A stretch of 64,000 bases of DNA, from positions 62,001 to 126,000 of the forward strand of contig NZ_WTKU01000010.1 in the NCBI RefSeq assembly GCF_011378715.1, written 5' to 3'. This document shows positions 45,747-55,410 of the stretch, piece after piece. Every line of letters starts with the position of its first letter. The stretch's first letter is position 1. The notes beneath the pieces are model-generated. The model had not been told where the DNA came from. It did not search any database and was given only the letters and a program-made list of their open reading frames with translations. Origin of the DNA: Psychromonas sp. SA13A. GTDB lineage: Bacteria > Pseudomonadota > Gammaproteobacteria > Enterobacterales > Psychromonadaceae. A program made the translations under genes and the position numbers.

Positions 45747-47564
45747 ATGAAACTTAATTTACTGACTAGCATTATTCTTTCTTCTACTTTAATTGGCTGT
45801 ACAAATACTCCTGTAACAATATCTGGATCTGAGCAGAACATTGATCGCAATATAAGCGAAAGCATTGAGCAACACATCAACCAAAGCATTGAATTACAGG
45901 AAGCAGGACGATACCAGTCAAATATCTTTGACCAGAGTGCAGCTGAAATTGTTACTTTTGATAAGCTGACCCAGAAAACATTTGTCGTCAATGCACAATC
46001 AGGCAAGATTGATATATTAGATAGCAAAAATATTGATAACCCCACTTTTGTTAACAGCTTAGATATCAAAGCAGATATAAAGAAACAGTTCAACGGCGAA
46101 GCCGGAGCTGCTAATAGTGTTGATGTATATAATGGATTATTAGCAGTTGCTATTGCAGCTAAAACTAAAACAGATAATGGCTGGATCGCATTTTACGATA
46201 CCCAAGATTTACGCTTTATCTCTGCACTTTCTGTCGGAGCCTTACCTGACATGTTAACTTTTACTCCTAACGGACAACAGTTAGTCGTCGCTATAGAGGC
46301 AGAGCCTAGCAACGGAAATTATACCGTTGACCCAGAAGGCGAGATTGCTATCTTAGATATTAAATGGACCAATAAAATATTAAATACCGCCCTCACCCGC
46401 TTAACATTCACTGATTTCAATCATGGTGGATCGCGTCACCATCAACTACCAAAAAATTTATTATTAAATGGTTACCAAGCTAGTGTTTCGCAAGATTTAG
46501 AGCCTGAATATATAGCCATCAACTCAGATAGTAGTAAAGCTTATGTCGCACTGCAGGAAAATAATGCTATCGCGATTATAGATTTAGCAGCAAAGTCCAT
46601 TGAACGTATTATGTCACTTGGTTTTAAAGACCACTTGCTAAAAGGTAATGAAATTGATGGCAATGATAAAGACAAACAAGCTTTATTAAAAAATGAAGCG
46701 TTGTTAGGAATGTATCAACCGGATTCAATTGCGACCACTCGCATTAACGGTATTGATTATTTAATTACAGCGAATGAAGGTGACGACCGCAGTGATTGGA
46801 TAAGTGATTTAACACAAGCTGATTGTGAAGCTGGGCATTTTTATTACCATTTACAAGATGCTCAGTGTGGCGATGATATAAGATTAAAAAATGCATTATC
46901 TTCTAAGGATTATCAACCGCAATTGGCTAGTGCTAAATTAGACTTATCCAACTTTACAAAAGGTGGTGCATATCAGGAGACGGTTAAAAGAATTAAATTT
47001 TCACATTCATTAACAGCTCAGCATGGTGATTTAGACGGTGATGGAAAAATAGATCGTTTATTAACCTTCGGAGGACGCTCTTTTTCTATATGGGACATTA
47101 ATAGCAGTAAAATGGTATTTGATTCAGGTAGTGATTTTGAACGATTAACAGCACAAAAATACGGTAATAATTTCAACCAAACGCACAACAAACTCAAAGC
47201 AGAAAATCGAAGTACAAAAAAAGGTCCTGAACCAGAAGCATTAACCACTGGCTCAATAAATGGTAAAACTTACGCATTTATAGGGTTAGAGCGAATGGGT
47301 GGAATTATGGTTTATGATATTAGCCAACCTGAACAGGCACGATTTGTACAATATCTTAATAATCGCGATATGACGATCAATCCAGCACAAAATAAGCAAA
47401 AGAATGAACAAGGGATCACCACCTATCAAGTTGATGCTGGTGACTTAGGTCCTGAAGGCTTCAAGTTTGTAAGTGCAAAAGATAGCCCAAGCGGTACACC
47501 AATTTTAATAGTAGGTAACGAGGTCAGTGGTACAACACGTTTTTATCGAATAGCAATAAAATAA
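45747..47564 (+). CDS. Choice-of-anchor I-like lipoprotein
   Basis: 605-residue envelope lipoprotein. The signal peptide ends in a lipobox LIGC (Cys18), so it should be lipid-anchored. The body has propeller-like repeats (FVVNAQSGKIDILDS; AYVALQENNAIAIIDLAAKSIERI), a NEGDDRSDW segment, and a C-terminal GPEPEALTTGSINGKTYAFIGLERMGGIMVYDI block. These fit the choice-of-anchor I group, seen next to alkaline phosphatase-like domains or alone with varied anchors; here the anchor is an N-terminal lipid. Function unknown. Ribosome site ggaagg. Confidence 0.8.
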   Translation: MKLNLLTSIILSSTLIGCTNTPVTISGSEQNIDRNISESIEQHINQSIELQEAGRYQSNIFDQSAAEIVTFDKLTQKTFVVNAQSGKIDILDSKNIDNPTFVNSLDIKADIKKQFNGEAGAANSVDVYNGLLAVAIAAKTKTDNGWIAFYDTQDLRFISALSVGALPDMLTFTPNGQQLVVAIEAEPSNGNYTVDPEGEIAILDIKWTNKILNTALTRLTFTDFNHGGSRHHQLPKNLLLNGYQASVSQDLEPEYIAINSDSSKAYVALQENNAIAIIDLAAKSIERIMSLGFKDHLLKGNEIDGNDKDKQALLKNEALLGMYQPDSIATTRINGIDYLITANEGDDRSDWISDLTQADCEAGHFYYHLQDAQCGDDIRLKNALSSKDYQPQLASAKLDLSNFTKGGAYQETVKRIKFSHSLTAQHGDLDGDGKIDRLLTFGGRSFSIWDINSSKMVFDSGSDFERLTAQKYGNNFNQTHNKLKAENRSTKKGPEPEALTTGSINGKTYAFIGLERMGGIMVYDISQPEQARFVQYLNNRDMTINPAQNKQKNEQGITTYQVDAGDLGPEGFKFVSAKDSPSGTPILIVGNEVSGTTRFYRIAIK

Positions 47565-47690
47565 CAACATATGCTCAACCCGTTATTTACTTATCGACTT
47601 GATTAACTATCGTACAAATACAGAGTAAAAACACAAGAACCAACAAATATTTGAATCGAAACAGAGTTTTTACACTATTTGAAATTGACA

Positions 47691-47729
47691 ACTAAAAACA
47701 GGGCGAATACAATCCGCTCTGTTTTTAGT
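47691..47729 (+). terminator. Terminator after the lipoprotein gene
   Basis: 15-bp stem with one G-U pair (47691-47705 and 47715-47729), a 9-base loop, and T-rich arm ending ctgttttt. It lies 127 bases past the stop codon. Confidence 0.75.
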
Positions 47730-47786
47730 AAATAGATTTCCCAACCTACTAAAACATCCACTGCGTTATTGATCACGCACTATAGT

Positions 47787-47862
47787 GGGGCTATAGCTCA
47801 GCTGGGAGAGCGCAACGCTGGCAGCGTTGAGGTCTGCGGTTCGATCCCGCATAGCTCCACCA
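47787..47862 (+). tRNA. tRNA-Ala (anticodon GGC)
   Basis: 76 bases with encoded CCA. Acceptor GGGGCTA / TAGCTCC, D arm GCTCAGCTGGGAGAGC, anticodon stem acgct-GGC-agcgt and T arm with GGTTCGATCC. A run of six T follows at 47864-47869. Confidence 0.97.
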
Positions 47863-48163
47863 CTTTTTTCAAGATTTCCCCTCTACATATTTTAATTTAA
47901 AGCGATTATCTTCAAAGTAGCTATCTTTCAAACTGATTAGCTTCCAAACTGACTAGTTTTCACACTGTTCATCTTTAAAAGCAACTCTGCCAAATGAGTT
48001 TATAGTTACTATTCAAAACAGTTATTGATAAGTAACAATTCATAATGACTATCCTAAATAATCATTCAAAGTAACTATTAAAAGCCACTATTAAAATAAC
48101 TATCCAAAATAGCCATCCTGTTTGTAGTCACCTTTTTCTCATAGTCACTTTTTCTAAAAAATG
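47863..48163. repeat. Intergenic region with degenerate repeats
   Basis: Many imperfect copies of short units such as aactatccaaaata, aactattaaaa and ttcaaactgattagc between 47905 and 48125. No gene seen. It lies between tRNA-Ala and the end of tesB. Confidence 0.5.
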
Positions 48164-49063
48164 CTATTTTTCGCTCGTCTCTACCTTTGCTTCTGGTTTT
48201 GCTTTACGACGCTGGCGAATCAGCCCTTCTTGAATAGAGGAGGCAACCAACTTGCCGTCTCGAGAGAAAAATTTGCCTGACACTAAACCGCGGCCATCGG
48301 ATGCGACTGAACTTTTTACCGAATAAAGTAACCATTCATCTAAGCGAAAATCATGGTGGAACCACATTGAGTGATCGATAGTCACCACTTGCATGCCTTC
48401 ACTAAAAAAAGAAACACCATGGGGTTGTAATGCAGTTGGTAAAAAATTGAAATCTGATGCATAGGCTAATAAATAGCGATGAACGCGTAAATCATCGGGC
48501 ATACGTCCATTAGCCTTAAACCAGACTAAGCGTGTTGCCGGTTCAATTTCAGGTTCAATAGGATTGATTAATGTTACTGGACGCATTTCTATCGGTTTTT
48601 CAGCAACTAACTTGTCACGAATAGAAGCGGGTAACAGGTCAGAATGTAATAAAGCCATCTCTTGCTCAGAAATAAGATCTTCTGGGGCAGGAGCTTCAGG
48701 CATCTCATCTTGATGCTCAAAGCCCTTTTCAGGTGCTTTAAATGAAGCGGTCATATAAAAAATAGGCTTACCATTTTGAATAGCCTTGATTCGTCTTGCA
48801 GAAAGTGAATTACCGTCGCGAATTCTTTCAACATCGTAAACAATAGCCCGATCTGTTTTACCTGGACGTAAAAAATAAGAGTGAAATGAGTGTACTTGCT
48901 GTTCCTTCTTAACGGTTTCTTTAGCAGCAGAAATCGCTTGCCCCATTACTTGGCCACCAAATACTGCGCCAAACCCTAAATCTTGGCTATCACCACGAAA
49001 CAAGTTTTCTTCTAACTTTTCTAAGCTTAATTGCTTTAACAGATCGTTTAATACTTTACCCAT
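48164..49063 (-). CDS. tesB: Acyl-CoA thioesterase II
   Basis: Hydrolyses medium and long acyl-CoAs (cytoplasm). Double hot-dog fold: [22 protein letters not shown] (about 22-43), [35 protein letters not shown] (about 57-91), and [16 protein letters not shown] in the second half, all as in TesB. 299 residues, slightly above E. coli TesB (286), with a Lys/Glu-rich tail. It lies just beyond the thrC terminator and has its own start. Confidence 0.95.
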   Translation of the reverse strand: MGKVLNDLLKQLSLEKLEENLFRGDSQDLGFGAVFGGQVMGQAISAAKETVKKEQQVHSFHSYFLRPGKTDRAIVYDVERIRDGNSLSARRIKAIQNGKPIFYMTASFKAPEKGFEHQDEMPEAPAPEDLISEQEMALLHSDLLPASIRDKLVAEKPIEMRPVTLINPIEPEIEPATRLVWFKANGRMPDDLRVHRYLLAYASDFNFLPTALQPHGVSFFSEGMQVVTIDHSMWFHHDFRLDEWLLYSVKSSVASDGRGLVSGKFFSRDGKLVASSIQEGLIRQRRKAKPEAKVETSEK

Positions 49064-49074
49064 TTTTAACTCCC

Positions 49075-49097
49075 AAAAAAGGGCGTGTAATACGCCC
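49075..49097 (-). terminator. Intrinsic terminator after thrC
   Basis: 6-bp GC stem (gggcgt / acgccc), 5-base loop, six T on the minus strand, 30 bases after the thrC stop. Ends the thrABC operon. Confidence 0.85.
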
Positions 49098-49126
49098 TCG
49101 TTTATTATTTAAAAAGTAGTTGAAGC

Positions 49127-50404
49127 TTATAAAGACATGAGTAATTCACGTACTTTTGCAAAATCAACAGGGAACTCTTTTGATAATAGAGGCAATTCTG
49201 CACGTGATGCTAACTCTTCAGGAATGAAAATGTCACGCCCTAAAATATCTTCAACACTTTCTTTAAACTTAGCAGGATGCGCTGTACATAAGAACAAACC
49301 AGTTTCGTTATCTTTAAGCTGTTTCGTCAACTCATGATAAGCAATTGCGCCATGTGGCTCACATAAATAACCTAGTTTATCCATTTCGATCAAGGTGTCT
49401 TTTGTTTCTTGATCCGACAGCTTGCCATAACCTAGTTCCGTTAATGACCAGCCTTTAACTTTAAATAGCTCTTCAATACGTGGCCAGTTATTTGGCGCAC
49501 TCACATCCATCGCATTTGAAAGTGTTGCTACAGTCTTTTTCGGTGCCCATGTGCCTTCTTGTAAATAACGAGGCACCGTATCATTTTCATTGGTTGCAGC
49601 AATAAAACGTTTAATCGGTAATCCTAACGCTTTAGCTAATAGCCCCGCCGTTAAATCACCAAAATTACCACTCGGTACCGAAACCACCAAGTTATCACGT
49701 TGTTCAACAGATAATTGTGCAAACGCTTCAAAGTAGTAACAAATTTGTGCAACAAGACGACTAATATTAATTGAGTTTGCAGAGTTTAAACCCACTGCTT
49801 GTTTTAACTCTTGGTCATCAAATGCTTGTTTAACCATCGTCTGACAATCATCAAAGTCACCTTCAATCGCAACCGTTGTGATATTGCCACCTAATGTACA
49901 AAATAATTTTTCTTGTAATGGGCTAATTTTTCCTTTTGGATAAAGGATAACAACATTAATATTTTCCATGCCGTAAAAAGCATGCGCAACTGCAGCGCCA
50001 GTATCACCAGATGTAGCGGTTAAAATAGTGATTTTTCCATCGTCTTTGAATTGCGCTAAACACTGCGCCATGAAACGGCCGCCAAAGTCTTTAAAGGCTA
50101 ACGTAGGACCATGAAATAGCTCTAATGCATTAATATTTTCAGTGACTTTTTTAACTGGCGCAGGAAACGTAAAGGCATTAGATACGATTTCATAAACAGC
50201 TTGTTTGCTCAGTTCATCACCAATCAAATGCGATAAAATTTCAGTTGAGCGATCCACTAAATTCATTTCAAGTAACGAATCGATATTGTCTAATGGAATA
50301 ATAGCTTCAGGGAAAAATAAGCCTTGGCCACGCCCTAATCCTTGTTTAACAGCTTGTTGAAAGCTGACTTGTTCGCTGTTGTCTTTAATGTTGTATAAAT
50401 TCAT
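49127..50404 (-). CDS. thrC: Threonine synthase
   Basis: PLP enzyme that turns O-phosphohomoserine into threonine. The PLP lysine is in [18 protein letters not shown] (about residue 107); other motifs are [16 protein letters not shown] and [22 protein letters not shown]. 425 residues, near E. coli ThrC (428). Its ATG overlaps the thrB stop by four bases. Last gene of thrABC. Confidence 0.97.
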   Translation of the reverse strand: MNLYNIKDNSEQVSFQQAVKQGLGRGQGLFFPEAIIPLDNIDSLLEMNLVDRSTEILSHLIGDELSKQAVYEIVSNAFTFPAPVKKVTENINALELFHGPTLAFKDFGGRFMAQCLAQFKDDGKITILTATSGDTGAAVAHAFYGMENINVVILYPKGKISPLQEKLFCTLGGNITTVAIEGDFDDCQTMVKQAFDDQELKQAVGLNSANSINISRLVAQICYYFEAFAQLSVEQRDNLVVSVPSGNFGDLTAGLLAKALGLPIKRFIAATNENDTVPRYLQEGTWAPKKTVATLSNAMDVSAPNNWPRIEELFKVKGWSLTELGYGKLSDQETKDTLIEMDKLGYLCEPHGAIAYHELTKQLKDNETGLFLCTAHPAKFKESVEDILGRDIFIPEELASRAELPLLSKEFPVDFAKVRELLMSL

Positions 50405-51357
50405 AATTCTTTTCCTAACACGCGTGCACCTTGTTCATCAAGGTGACAAATATGACAGAACCCCTCTTCATTTTGAAGAAAGTTTTCCGTTAACCAAGTT
50501 TTTAATAATTCTGCTTGTGACAAATCACTCATCACTGCGAATACCGTTGGGCCAGAGCCAGAGATCCCCATCGCCAGTGCACCACTTTGTTGTGCAAATA
50601 AGCGCGCTTGATCAAAACCTGGAATCAATTGAGAACGATAAGGTTCAGCAATCACGTCATTCAGCATTAACGCTGCTAAAGCCGGTTGTTCACTATGACA
50701 AGCATGCACAAATGCCCCTAAGCGACGGCCATAAGTCAAGGCATCAGACAAGCGATATTGCGATGGTAATATGTCACGCGCTGCGGCGGTTGAAATAGTA
50801 ATACCAGGATAAGCAACTACCCAATACCACTCTTTAAATGAAGGAATGGTCTGGCTAATAACGCCACCTTCATTGATCATCAATTGCATACCACCAAGGT
50901 AGCAAGGAGCAACATTATCATAATGTACGCTGCCACTAATTTTACCTTCCATTTCACCCATGATAGTTAACATCACATGCTCATCTAATAGATAGTCATG
51001 CCATGCATTTAAGGCTTCTAGTGCAGCTACGATGGAGCTTGAACTAGACCCCAAACCACTTCCAACAGGAAGATTTTTTTCTAAGGTCAATGACACGGGT
51101 AATATTTCTTTATGCTGCTTTGCAAGCTCCGCCTGGTAAGCTAAATAACAGTCGTAAACAATATTACTCTTAGAGTCATCGGGTAATTTATGTGCATAAG
51201 GGCCAACACATTGTAATGAAAACCCGTAATCACCTTTAGTGATCATAACGCGGTCACCTAATGGAGAACCGTCAATAGGAGTTAAAGCGCCACCTAATAC
51301 GTCAAATCCCACACTTACATTTGCCGTTGAAGCTGGAGCGTAAACAACAATAGACAT
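50401..51357 (-). CDS. thrB: Homoserine kinase
   Basis: GHMP kinase that phosphorylates homoserine. ATP-binding loop [21 protein letters not shown] (about 88-108) and the C-terminal [13 protein letters not shown] block. 318 residues, slightly above E. coli ThrB (310). A 95-base gap separates it from thrA, and it overlaps thrC by four bases. Confidence 0.97.
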   Translation of the reverse strand: MSIVVYAPASTANVSVGFDVLGGALTPIDGSPLGDRVMITKGDYGFSLQCVGPYAHKLPDDSKSNIVYDCYLAYQAELAKQHKEILPVSLTLEKNLPVGSGLGSSSSSIVAALEALNAWHDYLLDEHVMLTIMGEMEGKISGSVHYDNVAPCYLGGMQLMINEGGVISQTIPSFKEWYWVVAYPGITISTAAARDILPSQYRLSDALTYGRRLGAFVHACHSEQPALAALMLNDVIAEPYRSQLIPGFDQARLFAQQSGALAMGISGSGPTVFAVMSDLSQAELLKTWLTENFLQNEEGFCHICHLDEQGARVLGKEL

Positions 51358-51452
51358 ATTAAAACCCCTGTTTCTGAATTTGAACGCTGTTCGTAAAACA
51401 CATTACGCAAGCATTTTTAAATTGTTTTATAGTAGCAAAAATTGCAACCATG

Positions 51453-53915
51453 TTAGAACTCCTGTTTCCAGTTCAATGTACGAAGCACATCAGCAAACAC
51501 ACCTGCTGCCGTGACTTCCGTACCAGCACCATAACCGCGCAATACTAACGGAATAGGTTGGTAATATTGACTATAAAACGCCAGCGCATTTTCGCCATCT
51601 TTTACTTTATTCAATGGATCGTTTTCATCCACGGCCATAATACTACATTTACATTTACCATCTTCAATACTGCCAATGTAACGTAATACTTTACCTTCTT
51701 CATTAGCTTTATCTTGCAACTGTTTAAAGTACTGATCTGCTTCTGGCAAACGTGCCATAAACTCATCAGCAGTCCCAGTATCATCAAAACCAGGCGGTAA
51801 TGCTTGCTCTACTTCGACATCATCTAACGTTATGTCCATTCCAGACTCACGGGCTAAAATAAGTAGCTTACGCGCAACATCTGTTCCACTTAAATCATCA
51901 CGAGGGTCAGGTTCAGTAAAACCAAGATTACGCGCTTCAGAGGTTACATCTGAAAATGATTTTCCTTCATCTAACTTACCAAAGATGAACGATAAAGAGC
52001 CAGATAAAATACCATTAAATTTAACTAAACGGTCACCTGCGTTGAATAGGTTTTGTATATTTTCAATTACCGGCAGACCAGCACCCACGTTAGTATCATA
52101 TAAAAACTTACGACGTTTCATTAACGCAGTTAAACGTAACTGGTGGTAGTAATCCATGCTGCTTGTGTTAGCTTTTTTATTGGCAGTGACAACGTGGAAA
52201 CCTGCGCCTAAAAAGTCAACATAACGTGCTGCAATACCATCGTTACTAGTACAATCAACAATCACAGGATTTATAATATGCGAACCATTAACGAGGTTCT
52301 TCATTGCCACTAGCGATAACTCTTCAGTGGCATCTTTTAATAAATCGCGCCAATTGTTTAGGTCAACACCATGAACATCCAATAACATCGCACGGCTGTT
52401 AACCACACCACAAACTCGAATCGCAATATTGCGTTCTGCTAAATAGGTCTGTTGGCGATGAATTTGATCAATCAATGCACCACCAACACCACCACAGCCA
52501 ATTACAAACAGGTCAATAAATTGCGTACTGCTAAAGAAACTGTGATGACATGCAATCACTGCTTCATTGGCTTTTTTCTCAGAAACAACGGCAGAGATAG
52601 AACGTTCTGAAGATCCCTGTGCAATTGCAGTCACGTTAATAGAAGCATCGGTCAGTGCGGTTAGGAAACGCGCAGCAACACCTTTTTCTTTTTTCATGCC
52701 ATCACCAACAAGCGAAATAATAGCTTGTTTGTCAATCACATCGATTTCTTCTAGTAAATTATTTTCAAATTCTAGGCTAAATTCTTCAGTTAATGCATCT
52801 ATCGCTTGTTGTGTATCATTTGAATAAATACAAAAGCTTAAACTATATTCCGATGAAGATTGAGTGATCAAAATAATTGAAACACCAGCACGAGAAACCG
52901 TCGAGAAGATACGACCCGCCATGCCTACAATTCCTTTCATACCAGGGCCTGAAATACTTAGCATACTCAGTCCTTTAAGATCTGAAATGCCCTTTACACG
53001 TAATTTCTGATTACTTGTTTGTGCACTAATCAAGGTACCTTCCGCTTGAGGATTATGTGTATTTTTAATAAGACAAGGAATATGGTGCTGCGCAATAGGT
53101 GCGATGGTTTTTGGATGCAATACTTTTGCGCCAAAATAAGAAAGCTCCATGGCTTCTGCATAGCTTAACGATGTGAGTAATTTTGCATCTTTAACTAAGC
53201 GCGGGTCACAGCTGTAAACGCCATCAACATCGGTCCATATTTCACAGCATTCTGCTTTTAAACAAGCGGCTAAAACGGCAGCTGAATAATCTGAACCATT
53301 ACGTCCTAAAACTAATGTTTCACCTTCTTCATTACCTGCTGTAAAGCCCGGCATTAAATAGATAGCGTTAGAAACAATTGCATCTTCAGCTAATAATTTG
53401 CGTGATGTTTTAATGTCTATTTGTGCTTCTAAATAACCACCTTTAAAAGAGATTAATTTTTGTTGAGGCACAATTACTTCAACATCTTGGCCTTTAGCAA
53501 TAAGCAATTGCTTCATACAAGCAACACTTAACACTTCACCTTTACTTAAAATACGTGCTTCGATACTCGCTGGACATTGGCCTAATAAACGCACGCCTTC
53601 TAATAAATTACTCAGTTCAGCAATTTCATTTTCAAAGGTGTTGCGTAACAAGTCGTCTGCTAATTCAGCGTAGGTTTCTTTTAGGCCTTTAATGAGCTCA
53701 GAGAAGATTTTTTGAATTGCAATTAAATGCTCATCAGCAGACAATCCTTGGCTGGTTTTTTCTACTACCGCTACCAAGTTATTGGTCACCCCTGAAGGCG
53801 CTGATAATACAAGAGCGATTTGAGACTGTTGCTGATTGTTAATAACAATATCAGCCACCTGATTGAAACGTTGAGCATTTGCTAATGAAGTGCCGCCAAA
53901 TTTAAGTACGCGCAT
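51453..53915 (-). CDS. thrA: Bifunctional aspartokinase I / homoserine dehydrogenase I
   Basis: First and third steps from aspartate to homoserine. Aspartokinase domain (1-290; [45 protein letters not shown]), two ACT domains (about 315-455) for threonine feedback, and homoserine dehydrogenase (about 463-820; [38 protein letters not shown]). The frame opens at 53954, but the ATG at 53915 has a strong gggagg site and gives 820 residues, the E. coli length. Two tandem terminator hairpins precede it, suggesting attenuation. Confidence 0.98.
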   Translation of the reverse strand: MRVLKFGGTSLANAQRFNQVADIVINNQQQSQIALVLSAPSGVTNNLVAVVEKTSQGLSADEHLIAIQKIFSELIKGLKETYAELADDLLRNTFENEIAELSNLLEGVRLLGQCPASIEARILSKGEVLSVACMKQLLIAKGQDVEVIVPQQKLISFKGGYLEAQIDIKTSRKLLAEDAIVSNAIYLMPGFTAGNEEGETLVLGRNGSDYSAAVLAACLKAECCEIWTDVDGVYSCDPRLVKDAKLLTSLSYAEAMELSYFGAKVLHPKTIAPIAQHHIPCLIKNTHNPQAEGTLISAQTSNQKLRVKGISDLKGLSMLSISGPGMKGIVGMAGRIFSTVSRAGVSIILITQSSSEYSLSFCIYSNDTQQAIDALTEEFSLEFENNLLEEIDVIDKQAIISLVGDGMKKEKGVAARFLTALTDASINVTAIAQGSSERSISAVVSEKKANEAVIACHHSFFSSTQFIDLFVIGCGGVGGALIDQIHRQQTYLAERNIAIRVCGVVNSRAMLLDVHGVDLNNWRDLLKDATEELSLVAMKNLVNGSHIINPVIVDCTSNDGIAARYVDFLGAGFHVVTANKKANTSSMDYYHQLRLTALMKRRKFLYDTNVGAGLPVIENIQNLFNAGDRLVKFNGILSGSLSFIFGKLDEGKSFSDVTSEARNLGFTEPDPRDDLSGTDVARKLLILARESGMDITLDDVEVEQALPPGFDDTGTADEFMARLPEADQYFKQLQDKANEEGKVLRYIGSIEDGKCKCSIMAVDENDPLNKVKDGENALAFYSQYYQPIPLVLRGYGAGTEVTAAGVFADVLRTLNWKQEF

Positions 53916-53937
53916 CGTACCTCCCTGCTTTAATACG

Positions 53938-53965
53938 AAAAAACCCGCTTTCAATAGCGGGTTTT
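53938..53965 (-). terminator. Leader hairpin B, directly before thrA
   Basis: Perfect 10-bp stem (aaaacccgct at 53940-53949, complement at 53956-53965), 6-base loop, six T on the minus strand, ending 22 bases before the thrA ATG. Position and form suit an attenuator terminator. Confidence 0.75.
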
Positions 53966-53998
53966 ATGAATGTATAGATTTTCTTTTTTACAAATAGC

Positions 53999-54027
53999 AA
54001 AAAAAGCTGCGAACTAAGCGCAGCTTT
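53999..54027 (-). terminator. Leader hairpin A, upstream of thrA
   Basis: 9-bp stem (54003-54011 with 54019-54027; core gctgcg / cgcagc), 7-base loop, seven T on the minus strand. It lies between the candidate promoter and hairpin B, so transcription of thrABC must pass two terminators. Confidence 0.75.
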
Positions 54028-54103
54028 CTTCGGTTTGAGCGGAGAAAATAAAATAAAATACATGTGTGTTAATAGTTTCATTATTAAATAAATTTATGGT
54101 GAG

Positions 54104-54109
54104 ATTATA
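54104..54109 (-). promoter_or_regulatory. Candidate thrABC promoter -10 box
   Basis: Minus-strand TATAAT about 190 bases before the thrA ATG and 77 before hairpin A. The -35 region is weak (TTCCAG-like at 17-base spacing). The rest of 54110-54446 shows no gene; it must also hold the arcA promoter. Confidence 0.45.
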
Positions 54110-54446
54110 TCAAAGCTTATAGCGTACTGGAACAAACAACCGATCGAGCTTGCAATTAATTCGCATAACAAATAACAAAATGTTAATTCCCAGCCTCTGT
54201 GACTTGATAAATATCAAATAGACAAGGTAAAACGCTTGTTTAAATCCATAATAAGTTGTTATCTATATGTTAAGTAATTACACTTTAAGCACTGAAAACT
54301 GAGACTTTTTAAACAGCATTAAATTTAGCATGATTAATTGTTTAAAAAAACGGCCGAAAATCTGCGCGCCATGACAGTTTCACTTAACCTAATATTATCC
54401 CGCACAGGTTGAGCAAAGCATTATTAATTTTTATAGGAGTCAATTC

Positions 54447-55163
54447 ATGTCTAGCGCTAACATTTTAGTTGTAGAAGATGAGTTAGTAACAAGAAGTACA
54501 TTAAAAAGCGTTTTTGAAGCCGAAGGTTATCAAGTATTTGAAGCTAATGACGGTACTGAAATGCACCAAGTATTAGAGCAAAATGAAATAAACCTAATTA
54601 TCATGGATATTAACTTACCAGGTAAAAATGGACTTTTATTAGCAAGAGAGATACGTGAACATAAAAACATTGCACTTATTTTCTTAACCGGTCGTGACAA
54701 CGAAGTGGATAAAATCCTTGGTTTAGAAATTGGCGCAGATGATTATATTACTAAACCTTTTAATCCGCGTGAATTGACCATTAGAGCGCGCAACTTATTA
54801 ACACGTACCATGCAAGACACCCTATATTTTGAGCAAGTACGCCAAAAGGTTGAGCATTATAAATTCAGTGGTTGGACACTAGAAATAGATAGTCGCTCGT
54901 TGATTAGCCCCAATGGTGAAGTGTTCAAACTACCGCGTAGTGAGTTCCGAGCGATTTTACATTTCATTGAAAATCCAGGGAAAATACAGACTCGAGCGGA
55001 TCTATTAATGAAAATGACAGGACGAGAATTAAAAGCGCATGACCGCACGGTAGATGTCACCATACGTCGTATTCGTAAACACTTTGAAACAGTCCCAGAG
55101 TCAGCAGAAATTATTTCGACGATTCACGGTGAAGGTTACCGCTTTTGTGGTGAATTAGAATAA
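54447..55163 (+). CDS. arcA: Response regulator ArcA
   Basis: OmpR-type regulator that represses aerobic respiratory genes under low oxygen. Receiver domain 1-120 with the phosphoryl-acceptor Asp in [13 protein letters not shown] (about residue 54) and Lys in [13 protein letters not shown]; winged-helix domain about 135-235 ([15 protein letters not shown]). Very close to E. coli ArcA (238 residues, same length). Strong ribosome site (aggag). Its cognate sensor gene arcB lies next to it, in convergent orientation. Confidence 0.97.
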   Translation: MSSANILVVEDELVTRSTLKSVFEAEGYQVFEANDGTEMHQVLEQNEINLIIMDINLPGKNGLLLAREIREHKNIALIFLTGRDNEVDKILGLEIGADDYITKPFNPRELTIRARNLLTRTMQDTLYFEQVRQKVEHYKFSGWTLEIDSRSLISPNGEVFKLPRSEFRAILHFIENPGKIQTRADLLMKMTGRELKAHDRTVDVTIRRIRKHFETVPESAEIISTIHGEGYRFCGELE

Positions 55164-55242
55164 CTCGCTGCTATTGCGAATTCAATGTGGAGCGAATTTA
55201 AAGTAAACAAAAAAGAGATCGTTATCTACATTGATTAAATTT

Positions 55243-55270
55243 AAAAAGGCCAGTTTTACTGGCCTTTTTT
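55243..55270. terminator. Terminator between convergent arcA and arcB
   Basis: 11-bp perfect stem (55244-55254 with 55258-55268), 3-base loop, six T on the plus strand and five T on the minus strand. It can serve both genes, though it is 140 bases from the arcB stop. Confidence 0.85.
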
Positions 55271-55410
55271 ATTATTTGTAGCATATTTATCTGGTTTAAT
55301 TAGGCTTAGAGCCAACTAATTAAAATCGTTCAATTAGAAAGCCTAAATTGTAAAAATCACCTTATTTATTAACCCAATTTAAAAACCTTCAGACCTAATC
55401 TACATAGATA

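Noticed and set aside
45731-46093. Open frame of 120 codons on the minus strand
   Set aside because: Antisense to the start of the lipoprotein gene, which has a lipobox and ribosome site.
50379-50798. Open frame of 139 codons on the plus strand
   Set aside because: It is antisense to thrB, whose protein is clearly real; no ribosome site or family pattern.
53902-54081. The 59-codon frame before thrA as a classical ThrL leader peptide
   Set aside because: Too few Thr and Ile codons, no run of them, and no ribosome site; kept only as an observation.
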